Both the position numbers and the translations under genes were made by a program. A DNA stretch of 64,000 bases. Source: Halobacillus litoralis (GTDB lineage: Bacteria; Bacillota; Bacilli; Bacillales; Halobacillaceae). The stretch is taken from NCBI RefSeq assembly GCF_009856445.1, contig NZ_WMFA01000010.1, positions 32,664-96,663 on the forward strand, in the 5' to 3' direction. Under the pieces are notes generated by a model. That model searched no databases. It was given only the letters and a program-made list of their open reading frames with translations, and was not told the origin of the DNA. Below are positions 8,418-16,940 of this stretch, in pieces. Positions within the stretch are counted from its first letter, which is position 1; each line of letters begins with the position of its first letter.

Positions 8418-8621
8418 ATTTGGAAGAAAACTAGTTAGGGTGAACCATTTTGATTTCGAGTGTGTTTTTTGGGTTTGTGAGCAGGGGGATAAAGGGAAAA
8501 GGACCTTATGGACGTACGGTAAATTGTGGCTGTGTTTCCGTCAAAACCACCCGTCTCCCATACATACTTTTGCTTCGAAAAGACGACGATAAACCATATA
8601 TAAAGAGTGAGGATAATGACT

Positions 8622-10115
8622 ATGAAGATACACTTTGAACATATAAAAAAACTTCATATCAGACAGATATACGGCCCCCTTCAACAAGAGGTGAGAACTC
8701 TTGCTTTTCATTCAAAAAAAGTCGAACCAGCAGCCGCTTTTTTTTGTTTGAAAGGGGAGAACTTTGATGGTCATGAATATATCGAAGAAGCTATAGGCCT
8801 GGGAGCTGCCACAATCATTGGCAGTGATGAAGAGGTATTGGAGGAGCTTTCAACGATCTATGACCGCACAACGTTCTTACTTGTAGACAATGTCCGTTCC
8901 GTCATGGCTGTTTTTTCAAAGGATTTCTACGGCTTTGCCGATGATGAACTGAAAACCGTTGGGGTTACCGGAACGAATGGCAAGACGACGGTTACGGCCT
9001 ATATCCGGTCTCTATTGACCTTATTGGGCCTTCCGACCGGCTCGATCGGCACGACAGGCATTTGGTCATCAAAACGGAAATTACAATATAAGAAAAGCAC
9101 CCCAACCACACCTGAGTCCCTGGATCTGCACCGGATTTTTCGTGACTTGAGAAACGTGGGTGATGAAGGGGCGGTCATGGAGGTTTCATCGATTGCTCTC
9201 GATCAGTGCAGGGTAGAAGGCATTCAGTATGATGTGGCCGTTCATACGAATTTTTCTGAAGAGCATTTGGAATACCACCGGACTATTGAACATTACAGGG
9301 AATGTAAAATGCGTTTGTTCAAACAGGCGAACCACCGTGTCGTTAATATTGATGATGACGGAATGGCATCGGAACTGTTGGCGATGGGGAAGGATGGTCT
9401 TCTGACATACAGTATTGAGGGTCACCCAGAGGCTGATTTGTCAGCAGAAAACATTGAGGTTATGGAAAAAGGATCCCTTTTCGACCTTACCTATAAGGGA
9501 GACACGAAGAAAGTCTTCATTCCCGTCTATGGCACCTACAATGTCGCAAACGTACTGGCCGCGATTGCTACAGCCTTCCATCTCCACTATTCTTGGGAGG
9601 AAGTGTTGGACGTGCTTCCTACTTTGACAGGACCGGAAGGAAGATTCCAGGTTATTGAAACACCTCTCAAGCAGAAAGTGATTTTAGATTATGCTCATAC
9701 CCCTGTAGCTTTGAACAGGTTGTTGGAAGAGGTTAAGAAACTTGACCACAAACGCTTGATCGTCATGATCGCAGGCATTGGAATTCGTGATTTCAACAAA
9801 ATGCCGAAGATGGCGAAAGCGATTGAAGGAAAAGCGGATGAAGTGATCGTCACGGTCGATCACCCCGGCTATCATGACCCGAAAACCATCGTCGATCAGG
9901 TGATGACAGGGTTTAGCAATCCAACGGCTTTGAATATTCACCCCACCCTTACAAGAGAAGAAGGTGTTCGTAAATCCATGCAGTTAGGAGAGGAAGGGGA
10001 TATTATCCTGTTGACAAGTGGCTGCATCAACAATTCGCAGATTGTTAAGGGTGAAGAAATTCCTCACTCGGATGAAAAGATCATCGAAAGCTTTTTTCCA
10101 TCTGTCGCTCAATAA
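8622..10115 (+). CDS. MurE-like Mur ligase with altered substrate motifs
   Basis: The 497-residue protein has the three-domain layout of UDP-MurNAc-tripeptide ligases. The P-loop GTNGKTT begins at residue 117, TTPE and EVSS follow, then the lysine in CKMRLF and DYAHTP. In the last domain the amino-acid-selecting DNPR motif of MurE reads D413-H-P-G, GGDRD reads GIGIRD, and the GKGHE element is replaced by SGCINNSQ. It should still couple ATP cleavage to an amide bond, but with a different amino acid or acceptor. The ATG at 8622 sits 9 bases after GTGAGGA. It is a single gene between two terminators. Confidence 0.82.
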   Translation: MKIHFEHIKKLHIRQIYGPLQQEVRTLAFHSKKVEPAAAFFCLKGENFDGHEYIEEAIGLGAATIIGSDEEVLEELSTIYDRTTFLLVDNVRSVMAVFSKDFYGFADDELKTVGVTGTNGKTTVTAYIRSLLTLLGLPTGSIGTTGIWSSKRKLQYKKSTPTTPESLDLHRIFRDLRNVGDEGAVMEVSSIALDQCRVEGIQYDVAVHTNFSEEHLEYHRTIEHYRECKMRLFKQANHRVVNIDDDGMASELLAMGKDGLLTYSIEGHPEADLSAENIEVMEKGSLFDLTYKGDTKKVFIPVYGTYNVANVLAAIATAFHLHYSWEEVLDVLPTLTGPEGRFQVIETPLKQKVILDYAHTPVALNRLLEEVKKLDHKRLIVMIAGIGIRDFNKMPKMAKAIEGKADEVIVTVDHPGYHDPKTIVDQVMTGFSNPTALNIHPTLTREEGVRKSMQLGEEGDIILLTSGCINNSQIVKGEEIPHSDEKIIESFFPSVAQ

Positions 10116-10151
10116 AACATCCAGTCTCAGGTCCTGAGACTGGATGTTTTT
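10114..10151. terminator. Bidirectional terminator
   Basis: A perfect 17-pair stem, AAAACATCCAGTCTCAG with CTGAGACTGGATGTTTT, has a three-base loop. It overlaps the stop of the MurE-like gene and separates it from the convergent HD hydrolase gene. Confidence 0.9.
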
Positions 10152-10155
10152 CTCG

Positions 10156-10704
10156 TTAATCAAACGTTTGTTCAACTAATTGTTTGTACTCATAGAAGTA
10201 ATTCGGAAGATCATCCAGATTCCGTTCATTTATCATCGCGGCAACGATGGATTCGTTGTACCACTTTTGGTCTTCAGCACCTGCGTTGAAGTTTTTCCAA
10301 ACCTCATTTCCGTAGGTGGCGAGGTCTTTTTGGAGAGAGCGTAAGTTATCCAGCTTATCGGCTACAATCAACGCTTTCAATTCAAACGGAGCTTTCCACA
10401 CGGTTTCAATCGTGTGCTGTTTTCTTTCCATCCATGGCTTGCTTTTATCTTCCGTATGAGCAGCGACGAAACCTCTCACGTCTCTTCCAAATTCACGTTC
10501 AATATCCTGGAGGGTGTAGGTGTTATCTTCGACCACATCATGGAGGTAGCCGGCACAAATCACTTCTTCACGGAATCCTGCTTGTTCTAAGAGGTCCGCA
10601 ACCCGAATGGGATGGATGATATAGTCTTCCGTGGAGTTTTTACGCTTCTGCCCCTCGTGGGCTTTAGCTGCAAATGCCTTCGCTTTCTCAATCATCGACG
10701 ACAC
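10156..10704 (-). CDS. HD-domain phosphohydrolase resembling the (p)ppGpp hydrolase domain
   Basis: The 182-residue protein has the HD signature spread as HPIRVADLL, LHDVVED and DKLDNLRSL. This is the layout of the SpoT/RelA hydrolase domain and of stand-alone MESH1-type alarmone hydrolases. There is no synthetase, TGS or ACT domain. It may cleave (p)ppGpp or another nucleotide; the length and the DKLxNLRxL element favour the alarmone branch, but this is inference. The gene is monocistronic, divergent from the RibF-like gene. Confidence 0.8.
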   Translation of the reverse strand: MSSMIEKAKAFAAKAHEGQKRKNSTEDYIIHPIRVADLLEQAGFREEVICAGYLHDVVEDNTYTLQDIEREFGRDVRGFVAAHTEDKSKPWMERKQHTIETVWKAPFELKALIVADKLDNLRSLQKDLATYGNEVWKNFNAGAEDQKWYNESIVAAMINERNLDDLPNYFYEYKQLVEQTFD

Positions 10705-10828
10705 GCCCTTTTTTGTTCATCATAACAAATAAAGGGGCAGAATGATTGCAAAAAGTGATAAAGCTTGATTAAATAAGAATGGATATTATATAATTAATAG
10801 GTTTAATCAACAGGTTGAAGGGGATGCT

Positions 10829-11767
10829 TTGCAAATGGAAATGATTGAAGTACAAGGACAACCGCCTCACAACTCAGAGCCCGTCGTTCTAATCATCGGG
10901 AAAATGGATGGTGTGCATTTAGGGCATCAGTCTCTTCTTCAGGAGGCAGAAAGGCTGGCCACAGAGGAAGATAAAATCGCTGTGTATGGTTTTTCTGATC
11001 ACCCAAAATGGGTGCTGCGAGGTGATGAATCATACAAATATTCATTATCAACGATTGAAGATCGCCAAACCCGCTTGGAGCAGTTCGGTGTCGATCGTTA
11101 TTATCACGTCCATTTCACAAAAGAATATGCAAAGACATCTCCTGAAGAATTCGTGCTTCAGCATTTGAACCGGTTGAACGTCCGTCATGTGATCGTCGGG
11201 GAGGACTTCCGTTTCGGTAAAGGGAGAGGGTCCGACGCTGAAGGGCTGGCCGAGCTGTGCCAGCAAATCGGTGCTGATGTTTCGATTGTCCCGGGTGTCC
11301 AGCTCCACGACCGAAAAGTAAGCAGTACAGATATCCGTACTCATGTGACTCAAGGACGGATGGAAGCCGCTCAAGCGATGCTCGGACGACCTTTTGAAAT
11401 CACAGGGGTCGTGGAAAAAGGCGAGCAGCTTGGACGACAACTAGGCTTTCCGACATTAAACATCGGAGATATTGAAGAATATGTAAAAGTTAAACCAGGG
11501 GTCTATCTCGGGCTTGTGAAAAAAGTCCAGGAAGCACCGGAATACTATTACACGTTAATCAGCGCCGGCTATCGTCCAACGGTCAACGGTGATTCCTATA
11601 AAGTGGAAGCTTATCTTCTGGATTTCTCCGGTGACCTGTACGACCAGAAAGTGACCGTCCAATTCCTGCGCCATATGCGCGATGAAGAGAATTTCGACGG
11701 TATGGATGCATTGATTGAACAAATGCATGAGGATGAAAAGAATGCTCGTGCAATTTTAGGAATATAA
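10829..11767 (+). CDS. ribF: RibF-type bifunctional riboflavin kinase/FMN adenylyltransferase
   Basis: The 312-residue protein has an N-terminal adenylyltransferase with DGVHLGHQ, GEDFRFG and SSTDIR, and a C-terminal riboflavin kinase with GFPTLNI, GVYLG and GYRPT...EAYLLDF. Both active sites look whole, so it should turn riboflavin into FMN and then FAD. The usual bacilli ribF lies beside truB and rbfA; this one is beside a DUF1450 gene, so it may be a second copy. A TTG start at 10829 (5 bases after GAAGGGG) or the ATG at 10835 are both possible. Confidence 0.85.
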   Translation: MQMEMIEVQGQPPHNSEPVVLIIGKMDGVHLGHQSLLQEAERLATEEDKIAVYGFSDHPKWVLRGDESYKYSLSTIEDRQTRLEQFGVDRYYHVHFTKEYAKTSPEEFVLQHLNRLNVRHVIVGEDFRFGKGRGSDAEGLAELCQQIGADVSIVPGVQLHDRKVSSTDIRTHVTQGRMEAAQAMLGRPFEITGVVEKGEQLGRQLGFPTLNIGDIEEYVKVKPGVYLGLVKKVQEAPEYYYTLISAGYRPTVNGDSYKVEAYLLDFSGDLYDQKVTVQFLRHMRDEENFDGMDALIEQMHEDEKNARAILGI

Positions 11768-11800
11768 ACGATACTGACATCTTAGAAAGGGGGAAGCACC

Positions 11801-12049
11801 ATGGGAATTGTCGTTGTTGAAGTTTGTGATGGAAACTTAATCAATGAAATGGATATCGAGAGTATCATTGAATCCGAATACCCGGAAGTGGCGGTACTCA
11901 TCAGTGAATGCCTGTCCTTCTGTGGCATGTGTGCTCTCCGTCCGTACGCCCTAGTCAATAACCAACGGGTGTTTGGAAAAACACCTGAAGAAGCTTTACA
12001 GAAAATCCGTACAAAAATCGAAGAAGAATTAGCGATTTACGCTGAATAA
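11801..12049 (+). CDS. DUF1450 (YuzB-like) protein
   Basis: The 82-residue protein has the family signature ECLSFCGMCALRPYALVN, with three cysteines spaced like a metal or thiol site, followed by the VFGKTPEEAL segment. It resembles B. subtilis YuzB; the function is unknown. A strong AAAGGGGGAAG precedes the ATG. It lies 33 bases after the ribF-like gene and 14 bases before the next membrane protein gene, so the three probably form one operon. Confidence 0.85.
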   Translation: MGIVVVEVCDGNLINEMDIESIIESEYPEVAVLISECLSFCGMCALRPYALVNNQRVFGKTPEEALQKIRTKIEEELAIYAE

Positions 12050-12063
12050 GGCAGGAGAAGACC

Positions 12064-12552
12064 ATGGGTTTTTTTGATTCACTGATTAACAGCTTACGTT
12101 TGCCGAAAAAAGAAGCGATGTTCCATTTAAACCGGAAAGGCATCACTCATACGATTGGTTATTTGTTCGTATTGCTGCTGCTCCTCTTTTTACCGGATAT
12201 GGTTGCATCGATCTTGTATTTAGAGACGAACCTGACAGAGGTATCGCGGGGGATGTACATTGCACAGTTTCTCGTTTTCTATCCTTTGCTGATCGTTTTC
12301 CTTATCCTTGTCGGCGTATCCATTCTTGCCGGGGGAAGTCTGCTTATGCGAAAAGCTCTTTCCAGGAAGCTTGCCTACCAGCAGCTTTGGAAGTTGACCG
12401 CCTATGCTTGTACACTGCCATTAATTCTAAGCGTATTATTAAAATATATGACCGTATCCAACGCCCTCAGCGCTCTTATTTTTATGGCGATCTTCGTATA
12501 CTACATGTATCGGATGATTACGGTTTATCCAAAAGTACCCGCAAAACCTTGA
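12064..12552 (+). CDS. Four-helix membrane protein, possibly DUF1189-like
   Basis: The 162-residue protein has a short amphipathic start (FFDSLINSLRLPKKE) and four or five hydrophobic helices, at about residues 32-54, 67-95, 108-126 and 129-150. The start motif and layout recall the DUF1189 family of bacilli, but I am not certain. It begins 14 bases after the DUF1450 gene behind GCAGGAG, and its stop codon lies inside a terminator stem. Confidence 0.7.
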   Translation: MGFFDSLINSLRLPKKEAMFHLNRKGITHTIGYLFVLLLLLFLPDMVASILYLETNLTEVSRGMYIAQFLVFYPLLIVFLILVGVSILAGGSLLMRKALSRKLAYQQLWKLTAYACTLPLILSVLLKYMTVSNALSALIFMAIFVYYMYRMITVYPKVPAKP

Positions 12553-12572
12553 GTTCTTGCGGGTACTTTTTC
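12531..12572 (+). terminator. Factor-independent terminator overlapping a stop codon
   Basis: AAAAGTACCCGCAA pairs with TTGCGGGTACTTTT and is followed by TCTATTT. The left arm encodes the last residues of the membrane protein gene. Confidence 0.87.
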
Positions 12573-12630
12573 TATTTATCTTTTTTATATGTTAGAATAT
12601 TCATTATTTAATAAAAAAGGTGGGGGTATG

Positions 12631-13467
12631 ATGACGAGAGCGTTAGTATTGCAATCAGATTTTGGAATCAGTGATGGAGCTGTAAGTGCCATGCATGGGG
12701 TGGCACATTCTGTTGATCATCAATTGTCGATCTTCGATTTGACGCACGACATCCCCCCTTTCAATATTTGGGAAGGGTCTTACAGGCTGTGGCAGACGAT
12801 GGCTTACTGGGCAGAAGGGACAGTCTTCGTATCTGTGGTCGATCCGGGCGTAGGATCCACTCGTAAGAGTATCGGTGTAAAAACAGGATCCGGGCATTTT
12901 GTCATCACTCCGGATAATGGAACATTGACTCATATCGCCCGTACGGAGGGAATCGTTGAAGTAAGAGAAATTGATGAAAAAGTGAACCGCTTGCCACGCT
13001 CTGGAGAATCCTACACTTTCCATGGTCGAGATGTTTATGCCTACACGGGAGCGCGTTTGGCGGCCGGTGTTATCACTTTTGAAGAAGTAGGCCCTGCCCT
13101 CGACCCCGGATCTATTGAGCGTATCTCTGTGAAAGACCCTTATGTGGACGAATCCACGGTCTCCGGCATCATCGATATCCTTGATATACGGTTCGGCAAC
13201 CTTTGGACGAACATTCCGCGTGAGTTTTTTAAGCAGATGGGGATCCGTTATGGAGATACCCTGAACGTGTTCATTTTGCATAATGGTGATGAGGTGTATC
13301 ATAATTCCATGACCTTCGGACGCTCATTCGCAGATACCCACAAAGGCGAGCCACTCGTCTATGTGAACAGCCTTGATAACTTAGCGGTGGCCATCAATCA
13401 AGGCTCATTTGCCAGAGCTTACAATATCCGCACAGGTTCGAATTGGACCATCCAGTTTGAAAAATAA
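12631..13467 (+). CDS. SAM hydroxide adenosyltransferase (SAM hydrolase, DUF62)
   Basis: The 278-residue protein belongs to the fluorinase-like DUF62 family, which splits S-adenosylmethionine with water-derived hydroxide to give adenosine and methionine. VVDPGVGSTR supplies the conserved Asp and Arg, ITPDNGTL follows, and FHGRDVYA supplies the His of the Asp-Arg-His triad. Lack of fluorinase-type halide residues cannot be judged in detail, but the triad marks the hydrolase branch. The ATG at 12631 lies 6 bases after AAAGGTGG; an ATG three bases earlier is an alternative. The physiological role is unknown in the family. Confidence 0.88.
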   Translation: MTRALVLQSDFGISDGAVSAMHGVAHSVDHQLSIFDLTHDIPPFNIWEGSYRLWQTMAYWAEGTVFVSVVDPGVGSTRKSIGVKTGSGHFVITPDNGTLTHIARTEGIVEVREIDEKVNRLPRSGESYTFHGRDVYAYTGARLAAGVITFEEVGPALDPGSIERISVKDPYVDESTVSGIIDILDIRFGNLWTNIPREFFKQMGIRYGDTLNVFILHNGDEVYHNSMTFGRSFADTHKGEPLVYVNSLDNLAVAINQGSFARAYNIRTGSNWTIQFEK

Positions 13468-13493
13468 CTTCCCGCTTCTGTGGGGAGTTTTCT
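13467..13493 (+). terminator. Probable weak terminator
   Basis: An imperfect stem AACTTCCC / GGGGAGTTT is followed by TCTTTT, directly after the SAM hydrolase stop codon. The stem is short and carries a bulge, so this is less certain. Confidence 0.5.
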
Positions 13494-13581
13494 TTTGTCT
13501 ATGAGCAGAATAAAAGCTTGCGGGGAGTCGCTGTGCTACACTTACCCATGTGAAACCTTTATAAGAAAAGGAGAATGATCA

Positions 13582-14406
13582 ATGAAGACAGTTACGCTGC
13601 ATAGCACCATCGAAATGCCACAACTAGGCTTTGGTGTGTGGCAAGTCGAAGAAAAAGATGCGGTTCCAGCCGTTACAAAAGCGATTGAAACAGGCTATCG
13701 TGCAATTGATACCGCTGCGATTTACGGAAACGAGAAACAGGTTGGTGAAGCGATCCGCCAGAGCGGTGTAGCTCGAGACGAATTGTTCATTACGACAAAG
13801 GTCTGGAACACAGATCAAGGATATGAAAATACATTGAAGGCTTTTGAAACAAGCCTTGATAAACTTGGATTAGACTACGTGGACCTTTACTTGATCCACT
13901 GGCCGACCCCAGAATATGATGATTACGTAGAAACATACAAAGCGCTTGAACAGCTGCAAAAAGACGGCAAAGTCAAAGCGATCGGCGTATGTAACTTTGA
14001 TATCGATCACTTGCAGCGTCTGCTTGACGAGTGTGAAGTGAAGCCGGCAGTCAACCAGGTCGAGTGCCACCCATTCCTGGCACAAAACGAGCTGAAAGAC
14101 TTCTGCCGCGACAATGGCATTCTGCTTGAAGCATGGAGCCCGCTGATGCAGGGTGGAGAAGTATTGGAAAATGATACGATCCAGTCAATCGCTGAAAAGC
14201 AGGGCAAAACACCGGCACAAGTTATCATCCGCTGGCACCTGCAAAACGATACGGTTGTCATTCCGAAGTCTGTCACGCCATCCCGTATCGAAGAGAACTT
14301 CGACGTGTTTGATTTTGACCTGACAGCAGACGACATGGCTGCCATCAACAAGCTGGACCGCGGCGAGCGCAAAGGCCCCAAACCATCTGAAATGAACGTA
14401 AGATAA
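13582..14406 (+). CDS. Aldo/keto reductase
   Basis: The 274-residue protein is close to B. subtilis YvgN/YtbE and to 2,5-diketogluconate reductases. DTAAIYGNE carries the catalytic Asp and Tyr, TTKVW the Lys, and LIHWP the His. GVCNF, VNQVECHP and IPKSVTPSRI form the NADPH pocket. It should reduce aldehydes such as methylglyoxal with NADPH in the cytosol. AAAGGAGAATG precedes the ATG. It is a single gene with its own terminator. Confidence 0.92.
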   Translation: MKTVTLHSTIEMPQLGFGVWQVEEKDAVPAVTKAIETGYRAIDTAAIYGNEKQVGEAIRQSGVARDELFITTKVWNTDQGYENTLKAFETSLDKLGLDYVDLYLIHWPTPEYDDYVETYKALEQLQKDGKVKAIGVCNFDIDHLQRLLDECEVKPAVNQVECHPFLAQNELKDFCRDNGILLEAWSPLMQGGEVLENDTIQSIAEKQGKTPAQVIIRWHLQNDTVVIPKSVTPSRIEENFDVFDFDLTADDMAAINKLDRGERKGPKPSEMNVR

Positions 14407-14413
14407 ATACAGG

Positions 14414-14444
14414 AAGACTGCCGCATAAGCGGCAGTCTTTTTTT
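14414..14444 (+). terminator. Factor-independent terminator
   Basis: AAGACTGCCGC and GCGGCAGTCTT form an 11-pair stem with an ATAA loop and a following T run. Confidence 0.9.
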
Positions 14445-14495
14445 GTGGACAAAAGGAAGAGGATCAACTTTAATATAGGAGAAAGGAGCGAATAC

Positions 14496-15437
14496 ATGAT
14501 CATAAAACCCCGCGTCATCCCACCCGATATTAATCATTTAAGTATGCTGCTGAAACGTCTCAAACCTAATCACCCTGTAACCCCTCAAGTAGAAGAAATG
14601 CTCTCTACCAAACAGGCCGGCTGGAACGGCGAACAATCCCTCGATTTTCACCTGGACTACTTGAAAGACTCTCCTATCATCCTTCACAATCTCCGCCTTC
14701 ATGATGGCCACCACTTTTTCCAAATGGACACCCTTCTCCTGTTCCCTTCGTTCATCCTGATCATTGAAGCAAAGAATATGAAAGGTCAAATATCCATCCA
14801 CCGCGAGAAAAAGGAAATGCGTCGCGACCTGGAAAGTTTTCAGGATCCTGTGGAGCAGGCGGAGCGGCAAAAAGATTTACTCGAAGAATGGTTGCTTCAC
14901 CATACGGAGCTTAAGGTACCGGTAGATTTCTTAGTTGTTTTTACGAATCGAAGGTGCGTTCTTGAATTTGACTCTTCAGACCCTCGTATTCATGAAAAAG
15001 TCATACGCGCCACATCGCTGGTGGGTGCGATTGAAAGGAAGAAGGAGTTTTATAAGGAAGAAGTTCTGACTGGGGCTGATATGATGCGCATAGGTCGTGC
15101 GCTTGCTGAAGCCCATCGAGAGCATGTCCCTGATTATATGAAGCGGTTCAATTTGAGTTACTCTGATTTGCAGAAAGGTGTGAGGTGTCCGGAGTGTGGC
15201 AAGTATTCTATGAGGAGAGCAAAAAGGAAATGGATATGTGCCGTGTGCGCTTATAGCTCTTACAGTTCACATGAACAAGCTTTGCGAGAATATGCTGCAT
15301 TAGTATCCAAAGTAATTAGTAATAAAGAAGCTCAAGAATTCCTTAAAATAAGTTCCAGGCATGTGGCTTACCGAATTCTTTCTGCATATGCAAGAAGTAC
15401 GGTTGGTGGAGGAAAATATATCAAGTATCTGCTCTAG
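14496..15437 (+). CDS. NERD-domain protein with C-terminal zinc ribbon
   Basis: The 313-residue protein starts at an ATG behind GAAAGGAG. A NERD (nuclease-related) domain covers about residues 40-160, with the conserved FQMDTLLLF, IIEAKNMKG and DFLVVFTN strands; the Glu-Ala-Lys matches the nuclease-like core. A zinc ribbon CPEC...CAVC lies near residues 230-250. The family is thought to act on DNA, but no member of this type has a clear role that I can name. A 19-unit tandem repeat begins 13 bases after its stop. Confidence 0.85.
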   Translation: MIIKPRVIPPDINHLSMLLKRLKPNHPVTPQVEEMLSTKQAGWNGEQSLDFHLDYLKDSPIILHNLRLHDGHHFFQMDTLLLFPSFILIIEAKNMKGQISIHREKKEMRRDLESFQDPVEQAERQKDLLEEWLLHHTELKVPVDFLVVFTNRRCVLEFDSSDPRIHEKVIRATSLVGAIERKKEFYKEEVLTGADMMRIGRALAEAHREHVPDYMKRFNLSYSDLQKGVRCPECGKYSMRRAKRKWICAVCAYSSYSSHEQALREYAALVSKVISNKEAQEFLKISSRHVAYRILSAYARSTVGGGKYIKYLL

Positions 15438-15450
15438 GCAATAGCATGAC

Positions 15451-15835
15451 TCGCGCAAGAAGCCAGGAACGCGCGCAAGAAGCCAGGAACGCGCGCAAGA
15501 AGTCAGGAACGCGCGCAAGAAGTCAGGAACGCGCGCAAGAAGCCAGGAACGCGCGCAAGAAGCCAGGAACGCGCGCAAGAAGCCAGGAACGCGCGCAAGA
15601 AGCCAGTGAACGCGCGCAAGAAGCCAGGAACGCGCGCAAGAAGCCAGGAACGCGCGCAAGAAGCCAGTGAACGCGCGCAAGAAGCCAGTGAACGTGCGCA
15701 AGAAGCCGGTGAACGCGCGCAAGAAGCTAGGAACGCGCGCAAGAAGTCAGGAACGCGCGCAAGAAGCAAGGAACGCGCACGAGAAGCCAGTGAACCCACG
15801 CAAGAAGCAAGGAACACGCGCAAGGTGCGAAGGCC
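15451..15835. repeat. Tandem array, 19 units of 20-21 bp
   Basis: Units follow GCGCGCAAGAAGCCAGGAAC. Most are 20 bp; units 8, 11, 12, 13 and 17 are 21 bp through an extra base (AGTGAAC). The array runs 15451-15835, and the last unit is degenerate. The 20-base unit lacks stops, so it opens long frames on both strands whose repeats rotate through three frames; none has a credible ribosome binding site and these are not genes. The array fills most of the gap between the NERD gene and uvsE. It has no spacers, so it is not a CRISPR array. Confidence 0.93.
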
Positions 15836-15928
15836 CCGCCAGCAAAACTCCATAAACCGACCCTTATGTTATTCCCACCAAATATGGGGAACATAAAGGT
15901 ATCACTTTTTCGGTAAAGGAGCTTTTGT

Positions 15929-16885
15929 ATGATCATCCGGTTCGGTTACGTATCTCATGCGCTCGACCTATGGGAAGCGACGCCAGCGAAGACAATGACA
16001 TTTGCACGTTATAAGAAACTGGGGCACGAAACTGCGATTGAGCAGCTTCATAAAATTGCGGAAATGAACTTGCAGCGCACTCGTCGGATCATCCACTATA
16101 ATATTGCGAGGGAAATCCATTTGTACCGGTTTTCTTCCTCTATCATTCCACTCGCTACTCATGATGAAGTGGAGTGGGATTATATCGAGCCATTCCGCCA
16201 TCTGTTCGAGGAGATTGGTGATCTGGTAAAGGCGCACAATATGCGTACGAGTTTTCACCCAAACCAATTCACCCTTTTCACGAGTGACCGTCCTCATGTG
16301 ACGGACAATGCTGTCCAGGACATGGAGTACCATTATGCGATGCTTCAAGCGATGGGGCTGCACAATGAATCACATATCAATCTACATGTAGGTGGCGCGT
16401 ATGGGGATAAAAAAGCAGCCGTCTCTCGTTTTCATGAAAATATTAAAAAGCTCCCGGGTCCAATTAAACAGCAGATGACACTTGAGAATGATGACAAAAC
16501 CTATACGACAACGGAAACCCTTGATGTCTGTGAAAAAGAGGACATTCCGATGATGTTTGATTACCACCATTACATGGCGAATCACACCGAAGATGAACCT
16601 CTTTCTAAAATCCTGCCTCGCTTTTATAAAACGTGGGACAGGCTGGGCCTTCCACCAAAAATTCATATTTCGTCGCCGAAGTCGGAAAAGGCGTACAGGA
16701 GTCATGCCGATTTTGTGGACGCTGATTTCATTCGCCCTCTCCTGAAAGAGTTGAAGGATCTCGGCACACCTGTAGATTTTATGATTGAAGCGAAAGAAAA
16801 GGACCGCGCCCTTTCTAAACTTGTCGAAGATTTTTCGAAAATCCGTGGTGTGAAACGGGTGGGGGAGGCGACCTTGGACGTTTAA
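15929..16885 (+). CDS. uvsE: UV damage endonuclease UvsE
   Basis: The 318-residue protein has the UVDE TIM-barrel signatures: RFGYVSHAL at the start, SFHPNQFTLF, INLHVGGAYGDK, LENDD and MFDYHHY with the metal-binding His residues, and IEAKEKD near the end. The enzyme nicks DNA 5' of pyrimidine dimers, 6-4 products and abasic sites. AAAGGAGC precedes the ATG. No LexA-type box was seen upstream. It is probably monocistronic. Confidence 0.93.
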   Translation: MIIRFGYVSHALDLWEATPAKTMTFARYKKLGHETAIEQLHKIAEMNLQRTRRIIHYNIAREIHLYRFSSSIIPLATHDEVEWDYIEPFRHLFEEIGDLVKAHNMRTSFHPNQFTLFTSDRPHVTDNAVQDMEYHYAMLQAMGLHNESHINLHVGGAYGDKKAAVSRFHENIKKLPGPIKQQMTLENDDKTYTTTETLDVCEKEDIPMMFDYHHYMANHTEDEPLSKILPRFYKTWDRLGLPPKIHISSPKSEKAYRSHADFVDADFIRPLLKELKDLGTPVDFMIEAKEKDRALSKLVEDFSKIRGVKRVGEATLDV

Positions 16886-16940
16886 CTTTGCGTCCGCCTT
16901 TGGATCAAGTATATTTGATGGTACTGAAAGGGGTGGAATG

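Noticed and set aside
12589..12630. Earlier start for the SAM hydrolase
   Set aside because: It lies within the AT-rich promoter region with no binding site. AAAGGTGG points to 12631.
15451..15835. Possible CRISPR array
   Set aside because: The repeats are head to tail without unique spacers, and no cas gene is near.
15300..15936. Arg/Ala/Glu-rich and Phe/Leu/Ala-rich repeat proteins on both strands
   Set aside because: A 20-base unit without stops opens all frames. The peptides rotate through frames every unit and lack start signals.
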